This document shows positions 7,824 through 18,094 of a DNA stretch of 64,000 bases, piece after piece. Under the pieces are notes generated by a model. That model did no database searches. It saw only the letters and a list, made by a program, of their open reading frames with translations, and was not told where the DNA came from. Numbering within the stretch: position 1 is the first letter of the stretch; each line of letters starts with the position of its first letter. Both the position numbers and the translations under genes were made by a program. Source of the DNA: Bacteroidales bacterium (GTDB lineage Bacteria; Bacteroidota; Bacteroidia; Bacteroidales; UBA4417); assembly GCA_016707785.1 (NCBI GenBank), contig JADJGZ010000021.1, positions 1 to 64,000 on the forward strand, given 5' to 3'.

Positions 7824-9419
7824 TTAATCGACATTATCAGTAAAGAAGGGATTGCCCTCTTTTAGAATGGTTCTTGAAGCATTTTCAGTGTTCAAAGTAT
7901 ACCTCGAGATATTGGTATCATCGGTATTATTCGTATCCTGAAGTTCCACATTCCTGCGCATGTAAGCCGGTTGTTTTTCCATTTCTTCAATGGAGCCTGT
8001 ATTCTTCGACTTCATGAAACTCAGGTCTTTCAGCTTGCTAACCCTGTCAAGGCGCTGTGATTCAGGTTCCCTTTGATTTGGGAATACCAATGGTTTATGC
8101 GTGCTTACAGGAGCCTGGGGAGTGGGAGGGGTTTCAATGCGCGGACGGCTGATTATCTCGAATTCAGGTTCATTTTTGATAACAGGACGAATTTCAAGAG
8201 GTTCCGGGGAAACTGGAGTTCTGTCTATAACAGGTTCTTCCTTCACGATAGCTTTTGGAGCCTGTTCGAACAGGGTAAGAGGAGTATCAATATTTATTTC
8301 CGGTACAATCTGAATAGGTTCTTCAACCCGGGCAACGGGTGCATGAATACTCTTATCAATAAGTGTAACCTCATTTACAGGTTCGGGTCGGCTGGTGAGA
8401 AAGGAAGGCAGTTGAAAGCTGTTCTGGGTCTCCTCATCCATTTTATGAACAATACGGTTTTTTTTATCAAACCCAGTGGCAATCAATGTAATGGCTATCT
8501 CATCGTCGAGCGATTCATCGATGCCATCACCCCAGAATACATTCGCGGTTTCGCCTGCCTGTGATGTAATATAGGCAGTAATCTCATTCAATTCTTCAAG
8601 AGAGATTTCATTCTTTCCGGAAGTGATATAAAGCAGGACATGGTCAGCACCTTTGATATCAGTATCATCAAGCAAAGGAGATGTAAGTGCGTGTTGAACG
8701 GCTTCCATGGCACGGTCGGGGCCACTGGCAATGCCTGCACCCATAATCGCTTTCCCACTGCTGCTCATCACTGTCTTAACATCTTCAAAGTCCACATTGA
8801 TGCGGCCTGTAACAGTAATGATTTCAGCAATACCTTTGGCTGCAATAGTCAGGACATCATCAGCCTTGCCAAATGCCTGGCTTAACTTGAGGTCACCTTG
8901 CAGATCGAGAAGTTTATCATTGCAGATAACCAGTATGGTATCTACATATTTCTTGAGTTCTTCAATACCAACTTCAGCTTGTTGTAGTCGTTTCCTGCCT
9001 TCGAAATTGAAAGGTTTGGTTACGATGCCTACTGTGAGGATACCAAGTTCACGGGCAATTCGTGCAATTACAGGGGCAGCACCGGTCCCGGTTCCACCAC
9101 CCATTCCGGCAGTAATGAACAACATAGAGGTATTATGCTCCAGTATGCCACGAATATCAGATTCCCTTTGCAGGGCAGAATCGCGTCCAACAGAAGGTAT
9201 TGAGCCGGCCCCGAGACCGGTAGCTCCGAGTGATATCTTATTGGGAACAGGACTCAACGACAATGATTGAACATCGGTATTGCAGATGTAGAAATCAACG
9301 CCTTTAATTCCTTGCTTGAACATATGTGTTACAGCATTGCTACCGCCGCCACCAACACCTATGACCTTGATGATTGAAGCCTGTTCCTTTGGCAGGTCGA
9401 ATTTCAGCATTTCTAACAT
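7824..9419 (-). CDS. ftsZ: Cell division GTPase FtsZ, long linker
   Basis: A tubulin-like GTPase that polymerises into the division ring. The Rossmann motif VIGVGGGGSNAV is at about residues 19-30 and the tubulin signature GGGTGTGAAP at 108-117. The GTPase core ends near 330. A disordered, proline/glutamate-rich linker of about 150 residues follows. PAYMRRNVEL (484-493) and a tail ending NPFFTDNVD are the Bacteroidota-style C-terminal conserved peptides expected to bind FtsA. At 531 residues it is long compared with about 380-400 in E. coli-type FtsZ. The start is backed by AGGAGG six bases upstream, an unusually strong Shine-Dalgarno for this phylum. Confidence 0.98.
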   Translation of the reverse strand: MLEMLKFDLPKEQASIIKVIGVGGGGSNAVTHMFKQGIKGVDFYICNTDVQSLSLSPVPNKISLGATGLGAGSIPSVGRDSALQRESDIRGILEHNTSMLFITAGMGGGTGTGAAPVIARIARELGILTVGIVTKPFNFEGRKRLQQAEVGIEELKKYVDTILVICNDKLLDLQGDLKLSQAFGKADDVLTIAAKGIAEIITVTGRINVDFEDVKTVMSSSGKAIMGAGIASGPDRAMEAVQHALTSPLLDDTDIKGADHVLLYITSGKNEISLEELNEITAYITSQAGETANVFWGDGIDESLDDEIAITLIATGFDKKNRIVHKMDEETQNSFQLPSFLTSRPEPVNEVTLIDKSIHAPVARVEEPIQIVPEINIDTPLTLFEQAPKAIVKEEPVIDRTPVSPEPLEIRPVIKNEPEFEIISRPRIETPPTPQAPVSTHKPLVFPNQREPESQRLDRVSKLKDLSFMKSKNTGSIEEMEKQPAYMRRNVELQDTNNTDDTNISRYTLNTENASRTILKEGNPFFTDNVD

Positions 9420-9635
9420 TTTTCTCCTCCTAAAATTAGATGATTATTAATCCTGTATTGTTTACTATCCTTGAATATTTACTAACAAAATGATTGTTAA
9501 TTATTAACTGCATTTTATTGAGATTTTTCGTCAATTGGTAATTTCAATTTTAAGCAGTTTTTTTCTTTGCCAGTCTTGATTGTATTATTGATTTGTCGGT
9601 GTATTGCACGTGTTTGATGCATTTCCTCACAAACC

Positions 9636-10925
9636 TTAACTTATACCTTCTTCAAAGAACTTATTGAACCAGTCCACTATACCTTTTCCGGCTCCAGATT
9701 TTTTGGCTGTTTTCTTTGGTTTTTCTTTGTCTGGTTCTTGAATTTCTACTTCCTGTGGTAAGGATTTAGTCTGTTCGAAACGATCCAATCCTAACATTAC
9801 CAATCCTATACCTGTTGCATACATAGGACTTGTGATCTCTTCAGGCACAGTACTTGCCAGGTGTTCGCTGGGATATCCAATCCTGGTATCCATTGCGGTC
9901 ATGAATTGAGTCAGCTGTTCAATATGTTTCAGCATGGCTCCACCACCGGTGAGTACGATTCCACCAATAAGCCTTCTTTCAAGTCCGGTAGATTTAATCT
10001 CCTGGTAGACATATTCAATGATTTCTTCCATTCGGGCCTGTATAATGCTGGCCAGGTTTTTCAGGGTAATTTCTTTTGGTGGCCTGCCTCTCAGTCCGGG
10101 TATAGCAACAACTTCTTCATTCTTGTTTTCACGTGCCAGGGCAGAACCAAATTTTACCTTCAGGTCTTCAGCATGTTTCTTGATGATGCTACATCCTGTC
10201 TTGATGTCTTCTGTAATGATATCTCCTCCGAAAGGTATTACAGCGGTATGCCGGATAATTCCATCAAGGTATATGGCAAGGTCTGTGGTGCCTCCGCCAA
10301 TATCAACCAGCACAACACCGGCTTCCTTTTCTTCGTCACTAAGAACCGATTCTGATGATGCCAGGGGCTCAAGTATCATGTTTTCTACATTATACCCTGC
10401 CTTCTGAACGCACTTCAGGATATTCATCGCTGCCGAGGTCTGCCCGGTGATAATATGAAAATTAGCCTCTATCTGATGGCCCATCTGTCCTTTTGGCTCT
10501 TTTACACCGGATTCTCCATCAATGGTATATTCCTGCGGAATCACGTCAATGATTTTTTCTCCGGGATTCATAGCCAGGTTATACATACTTGATGTCAGGT
10601 AATCCAGGTCATCCTGGCTGATCTCAATATCCGGATTCCTGCGGATCATATTGCCACGATGCTGCAAACTGCGGATATGTTGTCCTGCTATTCCGACATT
10701 TACCGTGCGGATATTCACTCCTGACCTGGATTCGGCTTCCTTTACAGCAGCCTGTATCGACTGCACAGTATTTTCAATATTGGTGATTACACCCCTGCGC
10801 ACCCCAATAGATTCACTGCGTCCATATCCGAGGACCTCGATCTTTCCAAGGTCATTCTTACGGCCTACAATGGCTGCTATTTTGGTTGTTCCTATGTCGA
10901 GCCCGACAATGATTTCCGATTCCAT
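9636..10925 (-). CDS. ftsA: Cell division protein FtsA
   Basis: A 429-residue actin-like ATPase that anchors FtsZ to the membrane. Phosphate-binding loops are GLDIGTTKIAAIVG (about residues 8-21) and VDIGGGTTDLAIY near 210; the adenosine motif GGIVLTGGGAML is near 317-328. The C-terminus, after a lysine-rich spacer, is a short amphipathic helix (VDWFNKFFEEG), the membrane-targeting element. It begins 6 bp after ftsQ. A 216-bp AT-rich gap separates it from ftsZ; I found no TAnnTTTG box there. Confidence 0.97.
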   Translation of the reverse strand: MESEIIVGLDIGTTKIAAIVGRKNDLGKIEVLGYGRSESIGVRRGVITNIENTVQSIQAAVKEAESRSGVNIRTVNVGIAGQHIRSLQHRGNMIRRNPDIEISQDDLDYLTSSMYNLAMNPGEKIIDVIPQEYTIDGESGVKEPKGQMGHQIEANFHIITGQTSAAMNILKCVQKAGYNVENMILEPLASSESVLSDEEKEAGVVLVDIGGGTTDLAIYLDGIIRHTAVIPFGGDIITEDIKTGCSIIKKHAEDLKVKFGSALARENKNEEVVAIPGLRGRPPKEITLKNLASIIQARMEEIIEYVYQEIKSTGLERRLIGGIVLTGGGAMLKHIEQLTQFMTAMDTRIGYPSEHLASTVPEEITSPMYATGIGLVMLGLDRFEQTKSLPQEVEIQEPDKEKPKKTAKKSGAGKGIVDWFNKFFEEGIS

Positions 10926-10931
10926 GATAAT

Positions 10932-11732
10932 TTATTTAGTACAGACAACTTGATTCTTATAGGTGAGGTTGATCACCTTGTATTTTTGCCAACCCGTCCT
11001 GGATAAGCCGTGTTTATAAAATATTTTCAGGTTCTCAAACTTTTGACGGGCATCAGAAGTATCCCCAAATTCAACCGAATGTGAACCTGCTTTGGTAGCC
11101 ATTCGGATGGTTCCGTCCGGTTTGATGTATATCTGCTCAATGAGCGCATTCAGGACACTGTCAGTCTCCAGCATCTCTGCTATCATGTGAATGTCGGCCA
11201 GAGATTTTGCATTTGGGATAGCAGTGGTTTTACCATCTTTCTTTGTAAAAATGGACTTTCCCGTTTTAATTGGAATATTGAATTCTCCATTGGCAACAAC
11301 CACGCGTGAAGGATAAAAAGGATTTGCCGGGATCAGTTTGCCATTCACATCCAGGTAAAAACTGGTACCCATTGAATTGATCAGGCGTACCAGGGGTCGA
11401 CAGGGTGTAACTTCTACTACTATCTTGCCTTCAATTGTGGTATGAGCATCCACGTAGTCAATGCTTGGGTTCTTACCCAGGAATTCAATGATTTTTTCAA
11501 TTTCAATATCAAGTAAGAGTTGCTTCTCAAATTTTCCAAAGCGATCATTAAGCTGTTTCTTCAAATCAAAGGCTGTGAAAAGGGGGTCGGGACCGGCATC
11601 TCGAAGTTTAACCTCCAGGCCGGAACACGCTTTAACCTCATGGTTCCTGTTCGAAAAGCCCATCAATACAACAGCTCCGGCTGCCAGGCCGAGCCATAAT
11701 ACCAGGAGGAGAATCTGCAGGAATATTTTCAT
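10932..11732 (-). CDS. ftsQ: Cell division protein FtsQ/DivIB
   Basis: A 266-residue bitopic protein with one N-terminal membrane segment (about residues 4-26), a POTRA-like region around 50-115 (FDLKKQLNDRFGKFEKQLL, followed by a segment ending VVEVTPCRPLVRL), and a periplasmic beta domain to the end. FtsQ links the early Z-ring to FtsL and the septal synthase FtsI/FtsW. Sequence conservation is low, so the call leans on topology and on its position between murC (4 bp upstream) and ftsA (6 bp downstream). Confidence 0.92.
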   Translation of the reverse strand: MKIFLQILLLVLWLGLAAGAVVLMGFSNRNHEVKACSGLEVKLRDAGPDPLFTAFDLKKQLNDRFGKFEKQLLLDIEIEKIIEFLGKNPSIDYVDAHTTIEGKIVVEVTPCRPLVRLINSMGTSFYLDVNGKLIPANPFYPSRVVVANGEFNIPIKTGKSIFTKKDGKTTAIPNAKSLADIHMIAEMLETDSVLNALIEQIYIKPDGTIRMATKAGSHSVEFGDTSDARQKFENLKIFYKHGLSRTGWQKYKVINLTYKNQVVCTK

Positions 11733-11736
11733 TTTC

Positions 11737-13107
11737 TTATGATAATTTTAAGGTCAGGTATCGTTCGATGGGTGCAGCCAGAGTATCAATATCGCCTGCA
11801 CCTAAGGTCATTAGTACTTCTAAATTGTTCACATCCAGGCGTTCCGGAAAATCCTGCAAGCTGGCAAGGATACATTTGTCACCTTGGATTTTTGATTGCA
11901 GCATTTCAGAGTTTATTCCGGGTATAGGCATTTCCCTGGCAGGATAGATTGGTAAAAGGATGATTTCATCCAATAACTCCAGGGACTTTGCAAAGTCATC
12001 AGCGAAGTCACGTGTTCGGCTAAAAAGATGCGGTTGAAAAATACCGGTAATCTTTTTCCCCGGGAAAAGCTTTCGTGCCGCGGTGATACTGGCTGTTAGT
12101 TCAGCCGGGTGATGGGCATAGTCATCAATATACACTTTGTTCTTTCCCCTGAATCGAATATCGAATCTTCTTCTAACTCCCTGGAAAGATTCAAGCGCTG
12201 GCCTGATGTCATCTTCATCAGCTCCGCAAAGCCATACTGCTGCCAATGCTGCAACGGCATTTTCAACATTATATAATCCGGGAAGCCCGAGTACTAAATC
12301 TTTCCAAACACCTCCGGGGAAGTGGAAGTCAAAATGATAGAGACCTTCCCTTAGTTCCAGATGGGTAGCCTTGAAATCACCGGAGCCTTCCATGCTGTAG
12401 TGATATAGTGTGCACTCTTCCTGGAGTTTAAGAGGAAGTTCCAGGCCTGATTTGAGGATCAGGGTTCCACCTGGCATAATATTGCCTGTAAACTCAGTGA
12501 AAGTGCTCAGCATTTTGGAGTGGTCACCATATATATCCAGGTGGTCAGCATCAATACTGGTGATCACTGCAATGAATGGGAAAAGCTGTAGGAATGACCG
12601 GTCAAATTCATCAGCTTCAGCTACCAGGAAGGGTGATTCATCGGACAGTAAAAGATTGCTTTCATAATTCTTGCTGATTCCTCCAAGAAATGCCTGGCAA
12701 TCCAGTTCTGATTGTTTCAGCAAGTGGGAAACCAGGGTCGTTGTAGTTGTTTTACCATGAGTTCCCGCAATAGCAATGGTTTGGAAGTCCTGAGCAATTA
12801 GTCCCAATACTTCGGCTCTTTTCAGGATACTGATTTTCTTTTGGATAAAATACCTGTATTCGGCATGGTCAATGGGAACTGCCGGTGTATAAACGACAAG
12901 ATTAACCTGGTTGGGAATCAGAGTTATATTCTCCTCAAAATGGATAACCATTCCTTCTTCCTGCAACTGATCAGTGAGTGCAGTAGGAGTCCGGTCATAC
13001 CCATGCACTTTCCATCCGGAGGAGAGGAAATATCTTGCCAGGGCACTCATACCTATACCTCCTATTCCCAGGAAATAAATGGTGCCGGAAGTGGGAAGCT
13101 GTTGCAT
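11737..13107 (-). CDS. murC: UDP-N-acetylmuramate--L-alanine ligase
   Basis: A 456-residue Mur ligase that adds the first amino acid of the peptidoglycan stem. The N-terminal domain has FLGIGGIGMSALA (about residues 12-24), which binds the UDP-sugar. The ATP loop GTHGKTTTTTL is at 115-125, and the C-terminal ligase domain has IDDYAHHPAELTA near 328-340. It lies between murG (54 bp upstream) and ftsQ. No ddl follows, unlike in the E. coli order. Confidence 0.97.
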   Translation of the reverse strand: MQQLPTSGTIYFLGIGGIGMSALARYFLSSGWKVHGYDRTPTALTDQLQEEGMVIHFEENITLIPNQVNLVVYTPAVPIDHAEYRYFIQKKISILKRAEVLGLIAQDFQTIAIAGTHGKTTTTTLVSHLLKQSELDCQAFLGGISKNYESNLLLSDESPFLVAEADEFDRSFLQLFPFIAVITSIDADHLDIYGDHSKMLSTFTEFTGNIMPGGTLILKSGLELPLKLQEECTLYHYSMEGSGDFKATHLELREGLYHFDFHFPGGVWKDLVLGLPGLYNVENAVAALAAVWLCGADEDDIRPALESFQGVRRRFDIRFRGKNKVYIDDYAHHPAELTASITAARKLFPGKKITGIFQPHLFSRTRDFADDFAKSLELLDEIILLPIYPAREMPIPGINSEMLQSKIQGDKCILASLQDFPERLDVNNLEVLMTLGAGDIDTLAAPIERYLTLKLS

Positions 13108-13161
13108 AAGTTGATGGTTGTTGCTATTTTGAGTGATGAGTGTAATTTCCTATTTGTTGTT

Positions 13162-14280
13162 TTAGTTTTTGATTTTAAGCAGACTTAAAGCATGCTTTGC
13201 AATGGTTTCAGCCGCATCTGGATGAGCAAGGCCAAGTATGTTCTTCCGGAGTGAATCCTGAAGCACCTTGTCAGCTGAGAGCTTAATCACCTCTTTCACC
13301 AGTGTTTGTCCGGCATCCTTGTCCTTTACCATGATTGCTGCATTTTTAGCCGTCAGGGCAAGGGTATTTTTAGTTTGATGATCTTCAGTTACATTAGGGG
13401 AGGGTACCAGGATGCATGGTTTTCCAATAGCACATAATTCGGAAATGGCAATGGCTCCTGACCTCGATATCACGATGTCAGCAGCTGCATAAGCCATATC
13501 CATCCTGCTTATAAAGGCTGTAGTCATGAGTCCTTTTCCCTTGTAAGGACTCACTGATGTTGCCGCGATTTCAGCATATGATTTACCGGTCTGCCAGATG
13601 AGCTGTATATTTTGTTCAGCCAGAAGATTGAGTCCGGAATGAATGCTTTGGTTGATGGTACGTGCCCCTAAGCTTCCTCCTACAACCAGCAGGGTTATTG
13701 GGCCTTCCTGCAAGCCAAAGTAACTTAGAGCCTCTGATTTCGTGAGGTTATTTCTTGTGATATCTTGCCGGATGGGGTTTCCGGTAATTCTGATTTTGGA
13801 AGCGGGGAAGAATTTTTCCATTCCTTCGTAAGCAACACAGATCAGTTGGACCTTACTGGCCAGCATCTTATTGGTGATACCAGGATATGAGTTCTGTTCC
13901 TGGATGAGGGTTGGAATACCCATTGAAGCTGCAGCGTTTAAGGTCGGGCCTGAAGCATAACCACCGGTTCCAATTACGATATCTGGTTCGAATGACCGGA
14001 TAATGCTGCGGGCTTTGATAAGACTGGAAATCACTTTGAAAGGAAAACTGAGATTATCAAGGGTTAACCTTCTTTGTAAACCACTGATCCATAGTCCTTC
14101 GATTTTAAATCCGGCTGCCGGAACCTTTTCCATCTCCATGCGTCCTTTGGCTCCTACAAACAGGAATTCTGCATTAGGTACCTGGTTCCTGATAGCATTG
14201 GCAATGGCGATAGCCGGGAAGATATGTCCCCCGGTACCTCCTCCGCTGAGGATTACTTTTATGGAATCAGGTTGTTGCAT
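13162..14280 (-). CDS. murG: UDP-GlcNAc--lipid I GlcNAc transferase
   Basis: A 372-residue GT-B glycosyltransferase that converts lipid I to lipid II at the inner face of the membrane. The N-terminal glycine-rich loop GGGTGGHIFPAIAIA is at about residues 12-26, GTGGYASGP near 104-112, and the C-terminal donor-binding part has VVGGSLGARTIN near 200 and SRSGAIAISELCA near 273-285. Its start overlaps the end of ftsW by 14 bp. Confidence 0.97.
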   Translation of the reverse strand: MQQPDSIKVILSGGGTGGHIFPAIAIANAIRNQVPNAEFLFVGAKGRMEMEKVPAAGFKIEGLWISGLQRRLTLDNLSFPFKVISSLIKARSIIRSFEPDIVIGTGGYASGPTLNAAASMGIPTLIQEQNSYPGITNKMLASKVQLICVAYEGMEKFFPASKIRITGNPIRQDITRNNLTKSEALSYFGLQEGPITLLVVGGSLGARTINQSIHSGLNLLAEQNIQLIWQTGKSYAEIAATSVSPYKGKGLMTTAFISRMDMAYAAADIVISRSGAIAISELCAIGKPCILVPSPNVTEDHQTKNTLALTAKNAAIMVKDKDAGQTLVKEVIKLSADKVLQDSLRKNILGLAHPDAAETIAKHALSLLKIKN

Positions 14281-15427
14281 ATTCTGCTTGTTTCTCGTCT
14301 TTATTCGATTCCAGTTCCTTGCTCACGCTTAAAATGATTCCCAATGCTATACTGGTAAACCATATACTGGTTCCTCCCATACTTACTAATGGCAAAGGTT
14401 GTCCTGTAACCGGCAACAGGTTAACTGCCACGGCCATATTAATCATTGCCTGGAAGACCAGGCTGAATGTGACACCAATCGCAAGGAATGCTCCATAGTT
14501 CCCGGGCGATTTTGCCACAATCACTATCCCCCTGTATAGTAAAATCATGTACATAAGCAGGATTAACACAGCTCCAATCATGCCATACTCTTCAGCTATA
14601 ATGGCATAAATGAAGTCGTTGAAAGGATTTGGAAGGAAATTTTTCTGCATACTGTTTCCGGGTAGTTTCCCTACCAATCCTCCCCTGGCAATAGCGATCT
14701 TGGCTTGTTCTACCTGGTAGTTTTCTTCACTATTCCCACTTGAGAAATTAGTCACCCTGTTTTGCCAGGTGCCTAATCGGCCACTGGATTTAGGGGAAAT
14801 GAATAGTACGGCAATGAAAACTGTAAGTAAGATTACCCCAATTCCAGCCATCCCAAACAGATACTTCATATTCACTCTTCCGATGAACATTAATACAGCA
14901 CAGGTTGCAAACAGGATGGCAGCTGTAGAAAAGTTAGCCGGGAGAATGAGAAAACAAATTACCAGTATTGGCAGAAGGATAGGAATGAAAGCATTATTGA
15001 ACTCCTTGATGTTTTCCTGTTTTTTGGCAAGCATACGTGCAACAAACATGATTAATGCAAGCTTTGCAAAATCAGAAGGTTGGAACATGATGTTTACACC
15101 TGGAAGGGTTGTCCAGCGTGATGCTTCATTGATGGAGGCCCCAAATACCAATGTATAGAGTAGAAGGGGAATTGAAATAATCATTGCCAGCTGGGAGATC
15201 CGGGCATAATATACATACTTGATCTTATGGGCAATATACATCAGGAAGAATCCGAAAAGCAGAATACTCAAGTGCTTCAGCAGGTAGTATTCAGTATTTC
15301 CTTGTTTAAACCGGTAAGCTAAAGTTGTAGTGGAGCTATAGACCGCCAGAATAGAGAATACCGAGAGGATAATCACCACTCCCCATATTACCTTGTCACC
15401 TTTTATTTTTGGCAGTATCTGCACCAT
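14267..15427 (-). CDS. ftsW: Septal peptidoglycan glycosyltransferase FtsW (SEDS family)
   Basis: A 386-residue SEDS protein with about ten membrane segments. It polymerises lipid II glycan at the septum with FtsI. SEDS landmarks visible are AEEYGMIGAVLILLMY (about residues 277-292), and the C-terminal LPVTGQPLPLVSMGGTS (about 335-351), the strongly conserved late-loop signature. It overlaps murG by 14 bp and follows murD by 34 bp. FtsW rather than RodA is chosen because of its location in the dcw cluster. Confidence 0.96.
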   Translation of the reverse strand: MVQILPKIKGDKVIWGVVIILSVFSILAVYSSTTTLAYRFKQGNTEYYLLKHLSILLFGFFLMYIAHKIKYVYYARISQLAMIISIPLLLYTLVFGASINEASRWTTLPGVNIMFQPSDFAKLALIMFVARMLAKKQENIKEFNNAFIPILLPILVICFLILPANFSTAAILFATCAVLMFIGRVNMKYLFGMAGIGVILLTVFIAVLFISPKSSGRLGTWQNRVTNFSSGNSEENYQVEQAKIAIARGGLVGKLPGNSMQKNFLPNPFNDFIYAIIAEEYGMIGAVLILLMYMILLYRGIVIVAKSPGNYGAFLAIGVTFSLVFQAMINMAVAVNLLPVTGQPLPLVSMGGTSIWFTSIALGIILSVSKELESNKDEKQAEYATT

Positions 15428-15461
15428 GATCAGTTCCTTTGAATGTTGTATTTTATATCAG

Positions 15462-16802
15462 TTAAAGGCTTTTTACAGCTTTTTTGAATTGTAGACCCCT
15501 ATCTTCATAGTTCTCAAATAAATCGAAACTGGCACATGCCGGTGACAATAATACCACTTCACCCGGTTTGCCTATGGAATAGGCCAGCACAACAGCCTGT
15601 TCAGCAGAACGGGTTTCATACAATGAGTCTACCTTGCTTCGGAATGCGTCAATAAGGATAGAATTATCAGTGCCCAGGCAAATCAAGGCTCTTACTTTCT
15701 TCTGTACAAGTTCGAAAAGCCTGGTATAATCATTTCCCTTGTCAATTCCCCCTGCTATCCAGATAATCGGACGGTCAATACTTTCCAGGGCAAACCAGGT
15801 GCTGTTGACATTGGTTGCTTTCGAGTCGTTGATGAAGTCGATTCCATGGATGTGGGCAACCGATTCCATCCTGTGTTCCAGGTTCTGGAAATCACTGAGC
15901 GACTGTCGGATACTCTCTTTACGGATATCAAGCAATCGTCCGGCAATACCTGCTGCCATGGAATTGTAGACGTTGTGACGTCCTTGTAGTGCTAATTCTT
16001 CCAATGTCATTTTTAGGGGGTCGTTATTTATGTTTATACTCATTTCATTTTTGATCAGGGATGCACCCGGGCTTGTTAAGGCCCTTTCTGTCGAAAAAGG
16101 ATATTGCTGGCCAATAATTTCCCTTTTCTGTATCTCTTTCCAACTCACTTCATCATCCAGGCAGTAGATAAAAGAATCTGTTGCAGCCTGGTTCCTCAGT
16201 ATTCCAAACTTTGAGTCAACATAGTTCTCAAAGCGGTGATCATATCGGTCCAGATGATCTGGAGTTATATTGGTCAGTATGGCTATATCAGCTTTGAACT
16301 CAATCATATTATCGAGTTGAAAGGAACTGATCTCCAGTACATACCAGTCATGCTCCCCTTCTGCTACCTGTAATGCAAAACTTTTTCCTACATTACCGCC
16401 TAATCCTGCATTGATGCCTGCCTGGTTTAGAATATGCCATGTAAGCATCGTAGTGGTTGTTTTACCATTACTCCCTGTGATGCAGATCTTTTTAGCCCGG
16501 GTATACCGGCCTGCAAATTCAATCTCAGAGATTACAGGAATTCCTTTTTTAAGGAGTTCCCTGACCAAGGGAGCTGAATCCGGAATTCCGGGGCTCTTGA
16601 TCACCTCTGTTGCATTCAGGATATTGCTCGCAGTATGTTTTTCTTCTTCAAATGCAATCCCAGCTTGTGAAAGAACGTTTCTGTATTTTGATTTTATTTT
16701 TCCGCTATCCGATACAAATACCTCAAATCCTTTTTGTTGAGCCAGGATCGCCGCACCTGTTCCACTTTCTCCGGCTCCGAGTATGGCTATACGCTGGCTC
16801 AT
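15462..16802 (-). CDS. murD: UDP-N-acetylmuramoyl-L-alanine--D-glutamate ligase
   Basis: A 446-residue Mur ligase adding D-glutamate. Visible are the N-terminal IAILGAGESGTGAAILA (about residues 5-21), the ATP loop GSNGKTTTTML at 110-120, NITPDHLDRYD near 185-195, and NDSKATNVNST near 308-318. Its ATG overlaps the mraY stop codon by one base (TAATG), indicating translational coupling. Confidence 0.97.
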   Translation of the reverse strand: MSQRIAILGAGESGTGAAILAQQKGFEVFVSDSGKIKSKYRNVLSQAGIAFEEEKHTASNILNATEVIKSPGIPDSAPLVRELLKKGIPVISEIEFAGRYTRAKKICITGSNGKTTTTMLTWHILNQAGINAGLGGNVGKSFALQVAEGEHDWYVLEISSFQLDNMIEFKADIAILTNITPDHLDRYDHRFENYVDSKFGILRNQAATDSFIYCLDDEVSWKEIQKREIIGQQYPFSTERALTSPGASLIKNEMSININNDPLKMTLEELALQGRHNVYNSMAAGIAGRLLDIRKESIRQSLSDFQNLEHRMESVAHIHGIDFINDSKATNVNSTWFALESIDRPIIWIAGGIDKGNDYTRLFELVQKKVRALICLGTDNSILIDAFRSKVDSLYETRSAEQAVVLAYSIGKPGEVVLLSPACASFDLFENYEDRGLQFKKAVKSL

Positions 16803-18058
16803 TACCTGATCTTCAGGGTTATAATGGTCAGCAATGCCAAAGCAATTCCTATAATCAGAAACCTCATGACAATTTTCGGTTCTGAATATCCTTTCTTTTG
16901 AAAATGATGATGAAGAGGCGCCATGAGGAAGATTCGCCTGCCTACTCCATATTTCCGTTTTGTTCGTTTAAAATTTGCTACCTGTATCATCACTGAAAGG
17001 CTTTCAACAAGGAAGATCCCGCATAACACCGGAATTAGCAATTCCTTGCGGATCATGATAGCAAAGGCTGCGATGGCGCCACCTAAAGCCAGACTCCCGG
17101 TATCACCCATGAAAACCTGGGCTGGATAAGAGTTATACCAAAGGAATCCCACACATGCCCCGACAAATGCACTTATATACACTACCAATTCACCCGTGTT
17201 TGGGATGTACATGATTTTCAGGTAATCTGCAAAAACGATATTGCCACTTACCCACGCCAGTACTCCAAGCGTGAGTCCAATGATTGCGGAAGTCCCGGTT
17301 GCCAGTCCATCCATGCCATCCGTGAGGTTGGAACCATTGGAAACAGCAGTTATAATGATGATGACAATGAGCGTAAACAGAATCCAGGTATATTTCTCAT
17401 GATTTTTCCCCATCCAGGAAATAAGCATCGAATAATTGAATTCATTATTCTTGAAAAAGGGGATAGTAGTCTTCGTTGATTTTACCGGATCAGGATAGAA
17501 CTTTACATTATGATCCTTCACTTGCTCAAATGGGGTAAGCTGACCTGGTGTGAGTGTGACTTTGTTATCAGGCATCCTTTCCCTGAGCACGACACTATCA
17601 TTGAAATAGAGTGTCAGCCCAATAACGATCCCTGCCACTATCTGTCCCATAATCTTGAATTTGCCTGCCAATCCCTCCTTGTTCTTTTTGAATACCTTGA
17701 TATAATCGTCGAGGAACCCAATGAATCCAAGCCAGATGGTTGCAAACAGCATTAAAAGAATGTAGATGTTATTGAGTTTGGCAAATAATAGGGTAGGGAT
17801 GAGGATCGCCCCAAGGATAATCAATCCACCCATTGTTGGAGTGCCGGCTTTCTCATTCTGACCCTCGAGTCCAAGTTCTCTGATGGTTTCACCAATTTGC
17901 TTGGCCCGCAGATAGTTAATGATCCGCTTTCCATATATCAGGGAGATAAATAGCGATAAAATGGTAGATAGAGCTGCCCTGAATGAAATATACTGGAACA
18001 GCCCTGCTCCGGGAATATCATAAACTCTGTCGAGGTATGTGAATAAGTAGTGAAGCAT
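16802..18058 (-). CDS. mraY: Phospho-MurNAc-pentapeptide transferase
   Basis: A 418-residue polytopic enzyme that transfers phospho-MurNAc-pentapeptide to undecaprenyl phosphate, forming lipid I. Catalytic aspartate motifs are FLDDYIKVF near residues 115-123 and NLTDGMDGLATG near 245; the late cytoplasmic loop has FMGDTGSLALGG and APLHHHFQKKGYSEPKIV near 380-397. It is longer than the about 360-residue E. coli protein because of an extra soluble stretch around 150-210, an insertion common in Bacteroidota MraY. Confidence 0.97.
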   Translation of the reverse strand: MLHYLFTYLDRVYDIPGAGLFQYISFRAALSTILSLFISLIYGKRIINYLRAKQIGETIRELGLEGQNEKAGTPTMGGLIILGAILIPTLLFAKLNNIYILLMLFATIWLGFIGFLDDYIKVFKKNKEGLAGKFKIMGQIVAGIVIGLTLYFNDSVVLRERMPDNKVTLTPGQLTPFEQVKDHNVKFYPDPVKSTKTTIPFFKNNEFNYSMLISWMGKNHEKYTWILFTLIVIIIITAVSNGSNLTDGMDGLATGTSAIIGLTLGVLAWVSGNIVFADYLKIMYIPNTGELVVYISAFVGACVGFLWYNSYPAQVFMGDTGSLALGGAIAAFAIMIRKELLIPVLCGIFLVESLSVMIQVANFKRTKRKYGVGRRIFLMAPLHHHFQKKGYSEPKIVMRFLIIGIALALLTIITLKIR

Positions 18059-18094
18059 CGTTGATTACGTCGTTGTTATGATCATTCCTGTTTA

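Noticed and set aside
8073..9270. Long plus-strand open frames opposite ftsZ
   Set aside because: Shadows of the conserved ftsZ coding sequence; no protein signature of their own.
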